From contig JAXITR010000006.1 in NCBI GenBank assembly GCA_034679985.1, forward strand, positions 1 through 64,000: a DNA stretch of 64,000 nt, written 5' to 3'. The notes under the pieces are model-generated. The model had not been told where the DNA came from and searched no databases. It saw nothing but the letters and a program-made list of their open reading frames with translations. A program made the translations under genes and the position numbers. This DNA is from CAMDTE01 sp034679985 (lineage in GTDB: Bacteria > Bacteroidota > Bacteroidia > Flavobacteriales > Schleiferiaceae). The number at the start of each line of letters is the position of its first letter. Position 1 is the first letter of the stretch. This document shows positions 53,437 to 62,718 of the stretch, in pieces.

Positions 53437-54014
53437 GCGAAGGGCGAGGTAAAATCCGTCCAAAGGGTCCCCTTTTGGTCTTTTTGGCTCAGTTGTGGAG
53501 CAAATTCGGCCCCGTTGGGTCCCAAGTACTGGTTCCAAATGCCGGCCCAGTCAATTCCAAAGGTGGGGTCGTTCCAAGCCAGGCAGCCTTCGGTTTCTGG
53601 CGCGTAGGTGTCCGTGCACTTGTACCGAAATACGGTGTTGTCTTCCAGGGTGAGAAATCCGTGCGCAAAGCCGGGCGGAATCCACAAGCCGTTTTTGGCC
53701 GACGCCGTCAAAACCACCCCAAAGTGTTGGCCGTAGGTGGGCGAGTGGGGACGCAAATCAACGGCCACGTCGTACACGGCGCCCGCGCCGACCGTTACGT
53801 ACTTGCCCTGGGCGCGGGGCGGTTTCTGAAAATGCAAACCCCGCAAAACACCTCGAGCGCTTTGGCTCTCGTTGTCTTGAACGAAGTGGGCCTGGATTCC
53901 TGCCGCCTCCCACGCCCGCTGGTTGTAGGATTCAAAAAAGTAACCGCGCTCGTCTGCGAACACTCGGGGGTGTACTTCGTAGACGTCGGGGAGGGGAGTG
54001 GGGACAAAATTCAT
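53433..54014 (-). CDS. rmlC: dTDP-4-dehydrorhamnose 3,5-epimerase
   Basis: 193-residue cupin of L-rhamnose nucleotide-sugar synthesis. Catalytic block RGLHFQKPPRAQGKYVTV (His) and DLRPHSPTYGQHFGV, then WIPPGFAHGFLTL and TDTYAPETEGCLAWNDPTFGIDW. Start ATG at 54014. No rmlA, B or D adjacent, though an RmlD-like gene is at 17.5 kb. Shares ATGA overlaps with the phosphatase gene upstream and uvrA downstream. Confidence 0.9.
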   Translation of the reverse strand: MNFVPTPLPDVYEVHPRVFADERGYFFESYNQRAWEAAGIQAHFVQDNESQSARGVLRGLHFQKPPRAQGKYVTVGAGAVYDVAVDLRPHSPTYGQHFGVVLTASAKNGLWIPPGFAHGFLTLEDNTVFRYKCTDTYAPETEGCLAWNDPTFGIDWAGIWNQYLGPNGAEFAPQLSQKDQKGTLWTDFTSPFA

Positions 54015-54823
54015 GGACGTTGAAAATGGTGTTGAACCAGCTGGTGCAGCGCTTGCCCGGCCCCTTCGTTGCCCGCCACGATTTCGCGGTGGTGCACCAA
54101 GGTGCGGTCGTCCGGGGTGTGGGAGCCGAAGGAGCCCGCCCAGCCGCCTGCTTCGCGCACCAGCAAAATGCCGGCGGCCACGTCCCAAGGCGACAATCCG
54201 TGCTCAAAAAAAGCTTCGAACCGGCCGCAGGCAACGTACGCCAAGTCGGTAGCCGCACTTCCCAAACGCCGAACCCCGCGGGTTTGGCGAAAGCAAGCGT
54301 GCAGGGTGTCGTTGTAGGCGGCCATTTCACTGAAATCGTAGTAGGGGAAACCGGTAGCCACCAGACTGTCGGACAAATTGTGGGTGGTCGATACGCGGAT
54401 GGGGTTTCCGTTGCAGCGCGCACCGCGTCCCAACTCCGCGGCAAAGTATTCGTCTTGCCCCAGCTCGTACACGGCCGCCGCCACCAAAGTGTTATAATTC
54501 AGGAGGCCCACGCTCACGGCGTAGGTGGGAATTCCGTGGATGAAATTGGTGGTGCCGTCCAGCGGATCCACCACCCAGTCCCAGGTGCCGTCTGGGGAAG
54601 GAGCGCCACTGCCTTCTTCTGCGATGAATCCGGCCTCCGGCAACAGCCCGTGCAACGCTTCCACCAGTTGTTTTTCCGCTTCTTGGTCCACGTAACTCAA
54701 CAAAGCATTCAAGGACTTGGTTTCCACGGCAGACGTGGAAAATCCCTTGCGTTCGTTGGCAATGTAGCGTCCAACCGGACGGATGGCGTTTTCAAGCGCT
54801 TGGGCAAAGGCAGCGTCCATCAT
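54011..54823 (-). CDS. Inositol-monophosphatase family protein
   Basis: 270 residues of the Mg-dependent FIG/IMPase superfamily. Metal-site motifs: IAEEGSG (Glu), DWVVDPLDGTTNFIHGIP (WxVDPxDGTxNF) and LSPWDVAAGILLVREAGG. Real substrates in bacteria include inositol phosphates, fructose-1,6-bisphosphate and PAP (CysQ), so the substrate is open. Starts in the mtaB stop (ATGATGG; ATG at 54823). Confidence 0.88.
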   Translation of the reverse strand: MMDAAFAQALENAIRPVGRYIANERKGFSTSAVETKSLNALLSYVDQEAEKQLVEALHGLLPEAGFIAEEGSGAPSPDGTWDWVVDPLDGTTNFIHGIPTYAVSVGLLNYNTLVAAAVYELGQDEYFAAELGRGARCNGNPIRVSTTHNLSDSLVATGFPYYDFSEMAAYNDTLHACFRQTRGVRRLGSAATDLAYVACGRFEAFFEHGLSPWDVAAGILLVREAGGWAGSFGSHTPDDRTLVHHREIVAGNEGAGQALHQLVQHHFQRP

Positions 54824-56130
54824 GGATTTAGGGCTTCTTGGGTTCCGTCGGGTCTGAGCGAACCTACCACAACGTGCTCCACGGTATTGGCGCGACTGGG
54901 GTCAAAGGGACGGCTCAAACGGAGGTAGTTTTCCGTGTAGCCCAACAGGCGCCCGTCGCGGTCTTCGGTTTCCCACAAAACGCGCCGGAGGGAGCCTTCG
55001 TGGCGCACGGCAAACTCGCGTTGCTTGATGGCGCTCAACAAGCGAAGTCGATGGTTGCGGGCCTTGCGTTCGGCAATGGGTACGGCTCCGGGTAGTTCCA
55101 CCGCCTCGGTGTTGGCTCGCTCCGAATACGTGAACACGTGGAGGTAACCGATGGGGAGTTGTTCCAAAAAGCGGTAGGTGTCCAGGAAATGCTCTTCCGT
55201 TTCGCCGGGGAAGCCTACAATGACGTCCACGCCAATGCAGGCGTCTGGGCGGGTCGCTACAATGCGCTCCACGCGTTCCTGGTACAGTTCGCGCCGGTAC
55301 CGACGCTTCATTTTGCCGAGCACTTCGTTGTTGCCGCTTTGGAGCGGGATGTGGAAGTGGGGAACAAAACGCTTGGAAGCGTAAGTAAAATCAATGATTT
55401 CGTCGCTCAAAAGGTTGGGTTCAATGGAAGAAATGCGGATCCGGTCCAATCCCTCCACGGCGTCCAAGGCGTGCAGCAGGTCCAAAAAAGTGTGCTCGTG
55501 GCGTTTGTTGCCAAATTCACCCTTTCCGTAGTCTCCAATATTCACCCCGGTGAGCACCACCTCCTGAATTCCTTGATCCACAATGGATTGCGCATCGCGC
55601 ACCACCGCTTCCACCGGAGCGGACCGGCTGATGCCCCGCGCCAAGGGAATGGTGCAGTAGGTGCATTTGTAATCGCATCCATCTTGGACCTTCAAAAAGG
55701 CACGGGTGCGGTCTCCCACGCTGTAGGCGCTGGTAAACTGATCCACGTCGTCGATTTCGCAGGAGTGCACCTCCGCGTGCGGACGTTTGGTCAAGTCGGC
55801 CAAAAATGCCGGAAGATTCATTTTTTCTTTGGCACCCAATACCAGGTCTACACCCTCCATTGCGGCAATTTCGCTGGGTTTCAGCTGCGCGTAGCAACCC
55901 GTTACCGCCACACAAGCGGTGGGGTTGGCCTTCAGCGCACGCCGCACCACGGGTTTGCACACGGCATCCGCCTGCTGCGTTACCGAACACGTGTTGATGA
56001 TGACCACGTCGGCCCCGTCCGCCAAATCCACTTTGGCGTAGCCGGCCTGAACCAGGTCCCGGGCCAGGGCTGAGGTCTCTGCAAAGTTTAATTTGCAGCC
56101 CAAGGTGTGAAAAGCTACTGTCGCTCCCAT
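54820..56130 (-). CDS. mtaB: tRNA t6A37 methylthiotransferase MtaB
   Basis: 436-residue radical-SAM enzyme that adds a methylthio group to t6A37 of ANN-decoding tRNAs. N-terminal MTTase cluster cysteines in TLGCKLN, NTCSVT and GCYAQ; radical SAM CDYKCTYC (CxxxCxxC); C-terminal TRAM-like region. No RimO or MiaB features dominate. ATG at 56130 lies 8 bases after a TACCTTTG; the open extension upstream is in the divergent promoter. First gene of a five-gene operon. Confidence 0.92.
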   Translation of the reverse strand: MGATVAFHTLGCKLNFAETSALARDLVQAGYAKVDLADGADVVIINTCSVTQQADAVCKPVVRRALKANPTACVAVTGCYAQLKPSEIAAMEGVDLVLGAKEKMNLPAFLADLTKRPHAEVHSCEIDDVDQFTSAYSVGDRTRAFLKVQDGCDYKCTYCTIPLARGISRSAPVEAVVRDAQSIVDQGIQEVVLTGVNIGDYGKGEFGNKRHEHTFLDLLHALDAVEGLDRIRISSIEPNLLSDEIIDFTYASKRFVPHFHIPLQSGNNEVLGKMKRRYRRELYQERVERIVATRPDACIGVDVIVGFPGETEEHFLDTYRFLEQLPIGYLHVFTYSERANTEAVELPGAVPIAERKARNHRLRLLSAIKQREFAVRHEGSLRRVLWETEDRDGRLLGYTENYLRLSRPFDPSRANTVEHVVVGSLRPDGTQEALNP

Positions 56131-56138
56131 AGAACGTC

Positions 56139-56146
56139 CAAAGGTA
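56139..56146 (-). promoter_or_regulatory. -7 element of mtaB operon
   Basis: TACCTTTG on the minus strand, 8 bases before the mtaB ATG. It forms a perfect inverted repeat with 56152-56159 across 5 bases. Confidence 0.6.
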
Positions 56147-56151
56147 CGGAC

Positions 56152-56159
56152 TACCTTTG
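56152..56159 (+). promoter_or_regulatory. -7 element of the peptide-binding lipoprotein, leaderless spacing
   Basis: TACCTTTG, then CCTT and the GTG start at 56164. Mirror image of the mtaB element. Confidence 0.6.
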
Positions 56160-56163
56160 CCTT

Positions 56164-57891
56164 GTGCGCGCTTTTCAACCCCTTTCCAACAGCCTTTTTC
56201 ACCCCATTTTTGGCGGGAAGGCCCGACGGTTCCTTCCTTCGTCCGGCCGTGCTGCAGCCGGGATTTTAGCTTTAGCGCTGGTCAGCCAATGCAGTTCCGG
56301 AACTCCGGGAGAATCTTCGCTTTCCGACGAACAGCGTGAGGCTCACGTGTTTCGTTACAACGAACCCACGGGCATTGCCACCTTGGACCCCGCTTTTGCT
56401 CGGGAACAAGCCACCCTCTGGACGGCCCGTCACCTGTTTTCCACCCTGATTGAATTGGACAGTGCGCTGCAGCCGCGCCCGTTGCTGGCCAAAAGTTGGT
56501 CCCAATCCCCGGACGGCAGCATTCGGTTTGTCCTGCGCCCGGACGTTTATTTTCACCACGGACCCGGATTGCCCCAAGGACGACGCGTGGTTGCTGGGGA
56601 CGTGGTGTACAGTTTGGAGCGCCTGCGCAGTCCTTCCTTGGCCGCGCCGGGCGCGTGGGTTTTGGACGGTTTGGAGCGCTTATCCGCCCCCAACGACACG
56701 GTTGTGGAACTTCGCTTTGCGGCCGGCGGGCCTTCCCCCTTTGGCCTGTTGTCCATGCCGTATTGCTCGGTGGTTCCACGCGAGAGCGTAGCCGCACTGG
56801 GAGCGGATTTTGGCAAGCGCCCAGTGGGCAGCGGACCTTTTCGGTTCCAAGCGTGGAACGACGGCGAAAAGTTGGTGCTTCGGCGCAACACCCATTATTT
56901 TGAGCGGGATGCGGCCGGACGTCGGTTGCCTTATTTGGAGGCGGTTTCCATTCGGTTTGTCTCCGATCGCCAGGCAGCCTATTTGTCATTTTTGAGCGGT
57001 GGTTTGGACGAAATCCACGGGGTGGACGCGGCCTACAAGGACCAATTGCTCACGCCGGCCGGCGAGCTGCAGCCTGCACTCCGGGAACGTCTGGTGCTGC
57101 ACGTGGCGCCGTATTTGAACACCGAATACCTGGCATTGCGGATGGAAAATCCACAGCCGGCCGTTCTGGCCGACGTTCGGGTGCGTCGGGCTTTGGCGTT
57201 GGCCGTGGACCGCGCGGCGTTGGTTCGTCATTTGAAAAACGGCATGGGGGTTCCGGCCCACGGCGGCATGATTCCCGCGGGGTTGCCGGGGTACCGGCCT
57301 GCAGCGGAGTGGGAAGACCCGCTGCGCTACGCGCCGGAGGAAGCGCGTGCGCTGCTCCGAGCGGCCGGCTGCTTGGACGCATCCGGCTGGGTGGCTCCGG
57401 GTGGACCGTTGGTTTTGAGCACCACAGAGTCCGGCCGCGACGTGTGCGAATTCATCCAAGGGCAGTGGTCTGCCTTGGGGTTGCCCGTCCGGGTGGAGGT
57501 ACTTCCTGCCGCGTCCTTTCGCGAATCCAAATCCCAGGCGGGCTTGGCTCTGTTCAAAGCTTCTTGGATTGCGGATTACCCGGACGCAGAGAATTATTTA
57601 TCCTTGTTTGATTCGCGCAAGTGGACGCCGCGCGGTCCCAACTACACCCGCACCCTTTTGCCCGGTTTCGACGCTGCCCTGGACGCGGCGTTGCGCAAGC
57701 AAGACCCCCAAGAGCGCGCCGCGCAAATGGCCGCCCTGGACCAACAAATCCACGATCAATTGCCCGTGATTCCCTTGTGGTACGACGTGTCGGTGCGGGC
57801 CATACCCCGCAGTGTGCAGGGCTTGCCGCGGCACCCGCTGTTTACCTTAGACTTGCGTCGGGTTCAAAAAACAGAATCGCGCGCGGGGTAA
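56164..57891 (+). CDS. ABC transporter peptide/oligopeptide-binding lipoprotein (SBP_bac_5)
   Basis: 575 residues. Start at GTG 56164, giving a signal with lipobox LVSQC (Cys about 44), so a lipoprotein. The SBP family 5 body is visible (LDPAFAREQATLWTARHLFSTLIELD, VLRPDVYFHHG, ...PVGSGPFRFQAWNDGEKLVLRRN, ADYPDAENYLSLFDSRKW). It normally delivers peptides, nickel or similar to an ABC permease, but no permease or ATPase genes are adjacent. Start choice supported by the promoter spacing. Confidence 0.85.
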   Translation: MRAFQPLSNSLFHPIFGGKARRFLPSSGRAAAGILALALVSQCSSGTPGESSLSDEQREAHVFRYNEPTGIATLDPAFAREQATLWTARHLFSTLIELDSALQPRPLLAKSWSQSPDGSIRFVLRPDVYFHHGPGLPQGRRVVAGDVVYSLERLRSPSLAAPGAWVLDGLERLSAPNDTVVELRFAAGGPSPFGLLSMPYCSVVPRESVAALGADFGKRPVGSGPFRFQAWNDGEKLVLRRNTHYFERDAAGRRLPYLEAVSIRFVSDRQAAYLSFLSGGLDEIHGVDAAYKDQLLTPAGELQPALRERLVLHVAPYLNTEYLALRMENPQPAVLADVRVRRALALAVDRAALVRHLKNGMGVPAHGGMIPAGLPGYRPAAEWEDPLRYAPEEARALLRAAGCLDASGWVAPGGPLVLSTTESGRDVCEFIQGQWSALGLPVRVEVLPAASFRESKSQAGLALFKASWIADYPDAENYLSLFDSRKWTPRGPNYTRTLLPGFDAALDAALRKQDPQERAAQMAALDQQIHDQLPVIPLWYDVSVRAIPRSVQGLPRHPLFTLDLRRVQKTESRAG

Positions 57892-57918
57892 ACCGGCCGT
57901 GCTTCCATTGCCCTCCCC

Positions 57919-59034
57919 TCAACGGGTTTCTACCGACGTCGCCCCCAAGGTGTCCGCGGTGGCAAAATCAACGGCCACCGGGTGGTGGTCGCTGAACGGT
58001 TGTTTCCAAACAGCGTACCCTACGGCGTGCCACGGCGCTTGAACCAAAATGTGGTCAATGCGCAGCGGAACCAAGGCCAACTTGGTGTAAGTGTTTCCAA
58101 ACCCTTTGCCGGCCTGCAAAAAGGCATCCTGCGTATTTTGGGTGGCCGTGCGGTAGGTAAAAGAGGACGGGGTGTCGTTGAAGTCTCCGCACCACACCAC
58201 CGGATGGGGGCTGTTGGCCGCAAAATCAGCCACTTGCTGCACCTGCATGGCCCGTCGTGCGGAGGCCCGTCCCAGGCGCACCGCAATGTCCGATCCTTCC
58301 CGAACCCACTGATTGCTGGGCTCCGCTGGAACGTCCGGATCCAAGGTTTCGTAGCGCTCGGGTACGAAGGTGGTGGTGACCAGGTGCACGTTGATCAGTC
58401 GGACCGTATCGCCTGCCGGCAGGGCACAATCCGCCCAAAGAAAGCCCTCGTGCCCCCGGTAGGGAGCGTCAAACGGCACGTACCCCTTCCGGCCAAACGG
58501 CTTTTTGGAGTAAATCGCCAATCCGCTTTGGTCCGGTTCGTGGTGGGCGTAGGGCCAATGGGGGGCGAGCAAGGGATGAATGGATTGTCGGTGTTCTTGG
58601 AGGGCCAAAACCAAGGGGTCTATTTTCTCTACGTGCTGCACCATGAGGCGTGCGTTGGAATCCAGGTTGGTCCAGGAGGCGTTGCGCCAGCCGTGTACGT
58701 TCCAGGTAGCAACCCGCCACAAGGGCTGCTCCGCGGATCGTTCCAACGAAAGGTTCAAGGTTCCGCGCCATTGCGGATAGGTAAGAGCCAAGGCAACGGC
58801 GGAAATCAGGGCCCATCGACGCAATTGGGTAGTCCAGTACAGGAGCAGGAAAGCATGCCCTAGGGCCAGGCCTGGTGCTATCAAGGCAAAAAAGCCCAGG
58901 GAATTCCAGCGCTCCGGGGAAAGATAGAACGCCAGTGCGCTGGGGACTGTCAGCAATGTCCACCCCAGGTGCACCAGCAGCACCACGGCATGTACCCCAC
59001 GGGGCATTCGGCGGGTTGTGCGCGACGGATTCAT
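57919..59034 (-). CDS. Endonuclease/exonuclease/phosphatase family protein with membrane N-terminus
   Basis: 371 residues: about three N-terminal TM helices (residues 15-90), then an EEP domain: ATWNVHGWRNASW, LALQEH (metal Glu), INVHLV, VWCGDFNDTP, and RIDHILV...SDHHPVAVDF. Could be a phosphodiesterase or a nuclease acting outside the membrane; substrate unknown. Shares ATGA with the rhomboid gene upstream, last of the mutL operon. Confidence 0.82.
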   Translation of the reverse strand: MNPSRTTRRMPRGVHAVVLLVHLGWTLLTVPSALAFYLSPERWNSLGFFALIAPGLALGHAFLLLYWTTQLRRWALISAVALALTYPQWRGTLNLSLERSAEQPLWRVATWNVHGWRNASWTNLDSNARLMVQHVEKIDPLVLALQEHRQSIHPLLAPHWPYAHHEPDQSGLAIYSKKPFGRKGYVPFDAPYRGHEGFLWADCALPAGDTVRLINVHLVTTTFVPERYETLDPDVPAEPSNQWVREGSDIAVRLGRASARRAMQVQQVADFAANSPHPVVWCGDFNDTPSSFTYRTATQNTQDAFLQAGKGFGNTYTKLALVPLRIDHILVQAPWHAVGYAVWKQPFSDHHPVAVDFATADTLGATSVETR

Positions 59035-59846
59035 TTTTGAATTTTATCCAAATACGCACGTTCTTCCGCAGAAAGCGATTCCACGCCGTCGCGGCTGATT
59101 TTGTCCAAGACGGCATTCAAGCGCGCCTCGGGGTCTCGGAGGCCTTCCAAGACGTTGCGGGAGTTTTTTTGCCCTCCGGGCACCAAGCGCAGGTGGGGGG
59201 AGGTTCGTGGGCGTTTGAATCCGTTGAACGATACGGTCCAAAGTCCCAACACCTGTCCTCCGGCACCCAATGCAAAACCGGAGAGGTGCGCCCAGGCAGA
59301 TAAATCGTAGCCCACGGCAAAAGCAAGGTCCACCGCCAGCATCAAAGCGGAAAGGGCGTAGAGAGGTACCCACCAGAAGGCCAGTTTGGTTTGGAATCGG
59401 GGTTGACGAACGGTTAGGGCACCCAGTACGGCGGTAGTTCCCGCAGAGGCTCCCACCAGTTGGTGGAGCGGGCCATCTGTTGCGCTCAAGGCCAAAAACG
59501 CAAAGGCTCCGGCCGCGGCACCCGCCAGGAACAGCCACCAGGGAGAACTGTGGCCGCGTCGATCTTCCCAAGCATGCCCCACAAAATGAAGGATCAGCAG
59601 GTTCCACAGGGCGTGGTAGAGGTCCGCGTGCAAAAAAGCATAGGAAAGCCACTTCCAGGGCTTCCAAAAGTCTTCCGCGCCCAAGGCCCAAAGGTTTTGC
59701 CAGCCCAGCGAAAGGTTGCTACCGGAGATGCGGTCTGCAGCGATCAGAACGTACTGAACCGCCACCAAGGCTACCAACGTGCCCAAGAGCAAATCGGTCC
59801 CGCTGGAGGAAGCCAAACGGCGTCGGACGGATGCAGCGAAGTTCAC
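59031..59846 (-). CDS. Rhomboid family intramembrane serine protease
   Basis: 271 residues, about six TM helices. Catalytic Ser in LVGASAGTTAVLG and His in WAHLSGFALG, with HALWNLLILHFVG in TM2. A C-terminal cytoplasmic segment of about 60 residues (LDKISRDGVESLSAEERAYLDKIQ) resembles DUF6576. Start is GTG at 59846. Second of two rhomboids. Confidence 0.82.
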   Translation of the reverse strand: MNFAASVRRRLASSSGTDLLLGTLVALVAVQYVLIAADRISGSNLSLGWQNLWALGAEDFWKPWKWLSYAFLHADLYHALWNLLILHFVGHAWEDRRGHSSPWWLFLAGAAAGAFAFLALSATDGPLHQLVGASAGTTAVLGALTVRQPRFQTKLAFWWVPLYALSALMLAVDLAFAVGYDLSAWAHLSGFALGAGGQVLGLWTVSFNGFKRPRTSPHLRLVPGGQKNSRNVLEGLRDPEARLNAVLDKISRDGVESLSAEERAYLDKIQK

Positions 59847-59887
59847 GGAGGGCGATTCTTAGCGGTGAGTGGTTGGAACGTCAGGAT

Positions 59888-60562
59888 TTAAAACCGATAG
59901 GCGTTGCTTCGCCAGCGTTTGATCAACAAGAAACCAAAAAGCATGCCGCCCAAGTGGGCAAAGTGAGCGATGTTGGAACCGGAGTTGGAGAGCCCAGAGA
60001 ACAACTCAAACAAACCGTAAATGGCCACGAAGTACTTGGCCTTGATGGGCAGCAAAAAGTACACGTAGATTTCTTGGTTGGGGAAGGTCATTCCGTAGGC
60101 CAGCAGCAGGCCAAAAACCGCTCCAGACGCTCCCACCGTCGGAACTTGAAAGAGATCATTGAGGTAGGCAATGGCCTCCCCGTCCCCCAGTTCGGCGAAG
60201 GGCAACACCTGGTAGTAATCCCAGGCCATGACGCCCAGGTGGCACGCGGCCGCGCCCAGTCCGGTGATGAGGTAGTAGGTCAAAAAGCGCTTGGGTCCCC
60301 ACAGGTTTTCCATGGGGGTGCCAAACATCCACAATGCCAGCATGTTGGAGAACAGGTGGCCGAAGGAGCCGTGCATGAACAGGTGGGTAAACAGCTGGTA
60401 CGGCTCAAAAAAGGGCGAGGCGGGAAAAAACAACCCCAGCATTCCCACCAGGTCCAAACCGCGGGATTCCAAAACGACGGTCCCCAGGAAAAAAAGACTG
60501 TTGAGGATCAACAGGTTTTTAACCACGGGGGGGAGTAGGGAGAAGGTGGTAGGTCGGTACAT
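59888..60562 (-). CDS. Rhomboid family intramembrane serine protease
   Basis: 224 residues, about six TM helices. HLFMHGSFGHLFSNMLALWMFG (TM2 His/Asn), Ser in VGASGAVFGLL and His in FAHLGGMLFGFLLIKR. Start ATG at 60562, 4 bases after mutL; the upstream open frame lies within mutL. A canonical active site, so probably a working protease. Confidence 0.87.
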   Translation of the reverse strand: MYRPTTFSLLPPVVKNLLILNSLFFLGTVVLESRGLDLVGMLGLFFPASPFFEPYQLFTHLFMHGSFGHLFSNMLALWMFGTPMENLWGPKRFLTYYLITGLGAAACHLGVMAWDYYQVLPFAELGDGEAIAYLNDLFQVPTVGASGAVFGLLLAYGMTFPNQEIYVYFLLPIKAKYFVAIYGLFELFSGLSNSGSNIAHFAHLGGMLFGFLLIKRWRSNAYRF

Positions 60563-60566
60563 GCTC

Positions 60567-62405
60567 TTAGTTGAATTGATGGTCCAGGGTCGGGGCGTCC
60601 AGCAAAAGGGCCACGGCGCGGCCGGAGGGGTCGTGCCAGCGGTGGTGGCATTGGCGCCAGCGTTCCACCAGCAGCATTTGTTCTTCCGTTCGCAGTTGCG
60701 TGGGTTTGGCGCCGCGGGTGTGGTGGGCCAGCTGCCACAGGGCGCCTTGTGCGGGGTCCGGCTGATCGCCCGTGTCCGTGCGCAAAAAATCCAACAGGGC
60801 AGACTCCGCACCTTCCGCGGGAAGAACGGCCGGCAATCCCGTCAGCGATAGGCCGTCTGCGGTCCACTCCCAGGCAAAGCCCAAGGCGCGGAGCGTTGGG
60901 GCTTGTGCGTCCAGTGAATTTTTATCTGAGGGGCTCAGTGGCAATTCCAGTGGAAACAGCAGTTGTTGGCTGGCCGACGATTCTCCGCCCCAGGCGCGCA
61001 GGAGCGATTCGTAGGCCAAGACCTGCTGCACGCGCGGCAAATGGAGCACGGCCAATCCCTCTTCGGAAAGGGCCATGAGGTAGGGGTCTTTCCAAGGGGT
61101 CACCCATTCGGACGCTCCGTTTTGCGGGGTCTGTGCCGGCGCAAAAGAGGGCGTTCCGGGTTCACCGGGGGCGTAGGGATCTGGTGCGGCGGCTTCCTCC
61201 CAAGACCACTGGCGTTCCGGATGAGCCGTGGTGCGGTAACCGGTATTGGGAGCGTGTGCTGCGAACGAACGCGGGTGGGTGCCATCCGTTCCCCCGTTGG
61301 CGGGGGCAAATGGATTGAAGTTGGGGTTGATGTCCAACGCGGGCGGCATGGGACGCGGGGCATTGGGCTGCAGGGGAGGCGTTTGGAAGGCCTGCATGGA
61401 TTCAAAGTCCAGCGCGGGCGCCACCTGGTGCTGCCCCAAGGCGTGTTTCACGGCGGAGCGCACCACGGCGTACACGGCGCGTTCGTCGTCAAATTTTACT
61501 TCGGTTTTAGCGGGGTGCACGTTCACGTCGATGCGCGCGGGATCCACCGTCAAATGCAGCACGTAGGCGGGGTGGTTGCCCTCGGGGACCAATCCGTCAA
61601 AGGCGTCCTGTACGGCGCGGTGCAGGTAGGGGCTGCGCACGGTCCGACGGTTCACAAACCAGTGCTGATCTCCGCGCGTTTTGCGGGCGTGTTCGGGCCT
61701 AAAAATGAAGCCGTTGATTTCCACCACGTCCGTCTTTTCCGCCACCGGCACCACGCGTTCGTTGGTTTTCTTGCCCAATACGTGCAAGAGGCGGGAACGG
61801 TCGTTTTCCGATTCCAAATGAAATTCTTCGCGCCCGTTGTGTTCCAGGGTAAAGGCTACGTGCGGATGCGCCAGCGCCAACCCCACAAAGGCGTCCAGGA
61901 TGGCCTTCCACTCCACGGCGTCGGTTTTTAAAAACTGCCGGCGCGCGGGTACGTTGAAAAATAAATTGCGCACCACCAAGTGGGTGCCCACGGGGCCCGG
62001 ACGTTCTTCGCTCAGCACTTCGCGGCCGCCTTCCAGCACCAAATGCGTGGCCAAAGCAGCGTTTGACGTCCGGGTGGTGCATTCCACGCGGGACACCGCG
62101 GCAATGGAGGCAAGTGCTTCGCCTCGGAAGCCCATGGTGGTCAATTGATACAAGTCGTCGGCCTCGCGCAACTTGCTGGTGGCGTGGCGTGCAAACGCAA
62201 GTTGAACCTGGGAAGCGGCAATGCCTTGCCCGTTGTCCGTAAACGACAGCGTCGTGCGCCCGGAGTCCACCACAGAAAGGCCAATGCGCGTAGCACCGGC
62301 GTCTAAAGCATTTTCCACCAATTCCTTGACCACGGAGGCCGGTCGCTGCACGACCTCACCGGCCGCAATTTGGTTGGCGACGTGTTCCGGCAGGAGTTGG
62401 ATCAT
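60567..62405 (-). CDS. mutL: DNA mismatch repair protein MutL
   Basis: 612 residues. N-terminal GHKL ATPase: AAGEVVQRPASVVKELVENALDAGA, DNGQGI, MGFRGEALASI. The linker at about 340-430 is Pro-rich. The C-terminal dimerisation domain is shorter and I do not see the DQHAxxERxxYE endonuclease motif, so whether it is nicking-competent is uncertain. ATG at 62405 overlaps the preceding small gene by ATGA. Confidence 0.92.
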   Translation of the reverse strand: MIQLLPEHVANQIAAGEVVQRPASVVKELVENALDAGATRIGLSVVDSGRTTLSFTDNGQGIAASQVQLAFARHATSKLREADDLYQLTTMGFRGEALASIAAVSRVECTTRTSNAALATHLVLEGGREVLSEERPGPVGTHLVVRNLFFNVPARRQFLKTDAVEWKAILDAFVGLALAHPHVAFTLEHNGREEFHLESENDRSRLLHVLGKKTNERVVPVAEKTDVVEINGFIFRPEHARKTRGDQHWFVNRRTVRSPYLHRAVQDAFDGLVPEGNHPAYVLHLTVDPARIDVNVHPAKTEVKFDDERAVYAVVRSAVKHALGQHQVAPALDFESMQAFQTPPLQPNAPRPMPPALDINPNFNPFAPANGGTDGTHPRSFAAHAPNTGYRTTAHPERQWSWEEAAAPDPYAPGEPGTPSFAPAQTPQNGASEWVTPWKDPYLMALSEEGLAVLHLPRVQQVLAYESLLRAWGGESSASQQLLFPLELPLSPSDKNSLDAQAPTLRALGFAWEWTADGLSLTGLPAVLPAEGAESALLDFLRTDTGDQPDPAQGALWQLAHHTRGAKPTQLRTEEQMLLVERWRQCHHRWHDPSGRAVALLLDAPTLDHQFN

Positions 62406-62665
62406 TGGCCCGAGACGTATTGAATGAACGCCCACACGAGCAGTGCACCTAAAACCAAACGGTACAGGGTGCGACCAGACAAAGGCTGAGCCGTTTGCTT
62501 GGATTTCCAGGCCTCGCGCATTCGAGCCCGACGCTCATTTTCGGCGTCCAATTGGCCGCCGCGCAAGCGTTCCAACCGCTCTTTACGCTCGTCGTAGAAG
62601 CGCGGTTGGTACTGAAATCCACGGGGTTTGCGTACCCGAAAGAACGAACCGTTTAAAATTCCCAT
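62402..62665 (-). CDS. Conserved small single-TM protein upstream of mutL
   Basis: 87 residues: MGILNGSFFRVRKPRGFQYQP, the basic linker RKERLERLRGG, then one C-terminal TM helix (LYRLVLGALLVWAFIQYV). Resembles the F-x-Y-x-P-R-Y/F-Y-D small proteins before mutL in Flavobacteriia, sometimes mislabelled riboflavin synthase. Function unknown. Confidence 0.7.
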   Translation of the reverse strand: MGILNGSFFRVRKPRGFQYQPRFYDERKERLERLRGGQLDAENERRARMREAWKSKQTAQPLSGRTLYRLVLGALLVWAFIQYVSGQ

Positions 62666-62718
62666 GATTTTAGCAGCATTGACCTCAAAGATAGCATGAT
62701 TTCACCCTACTTTTCGGG

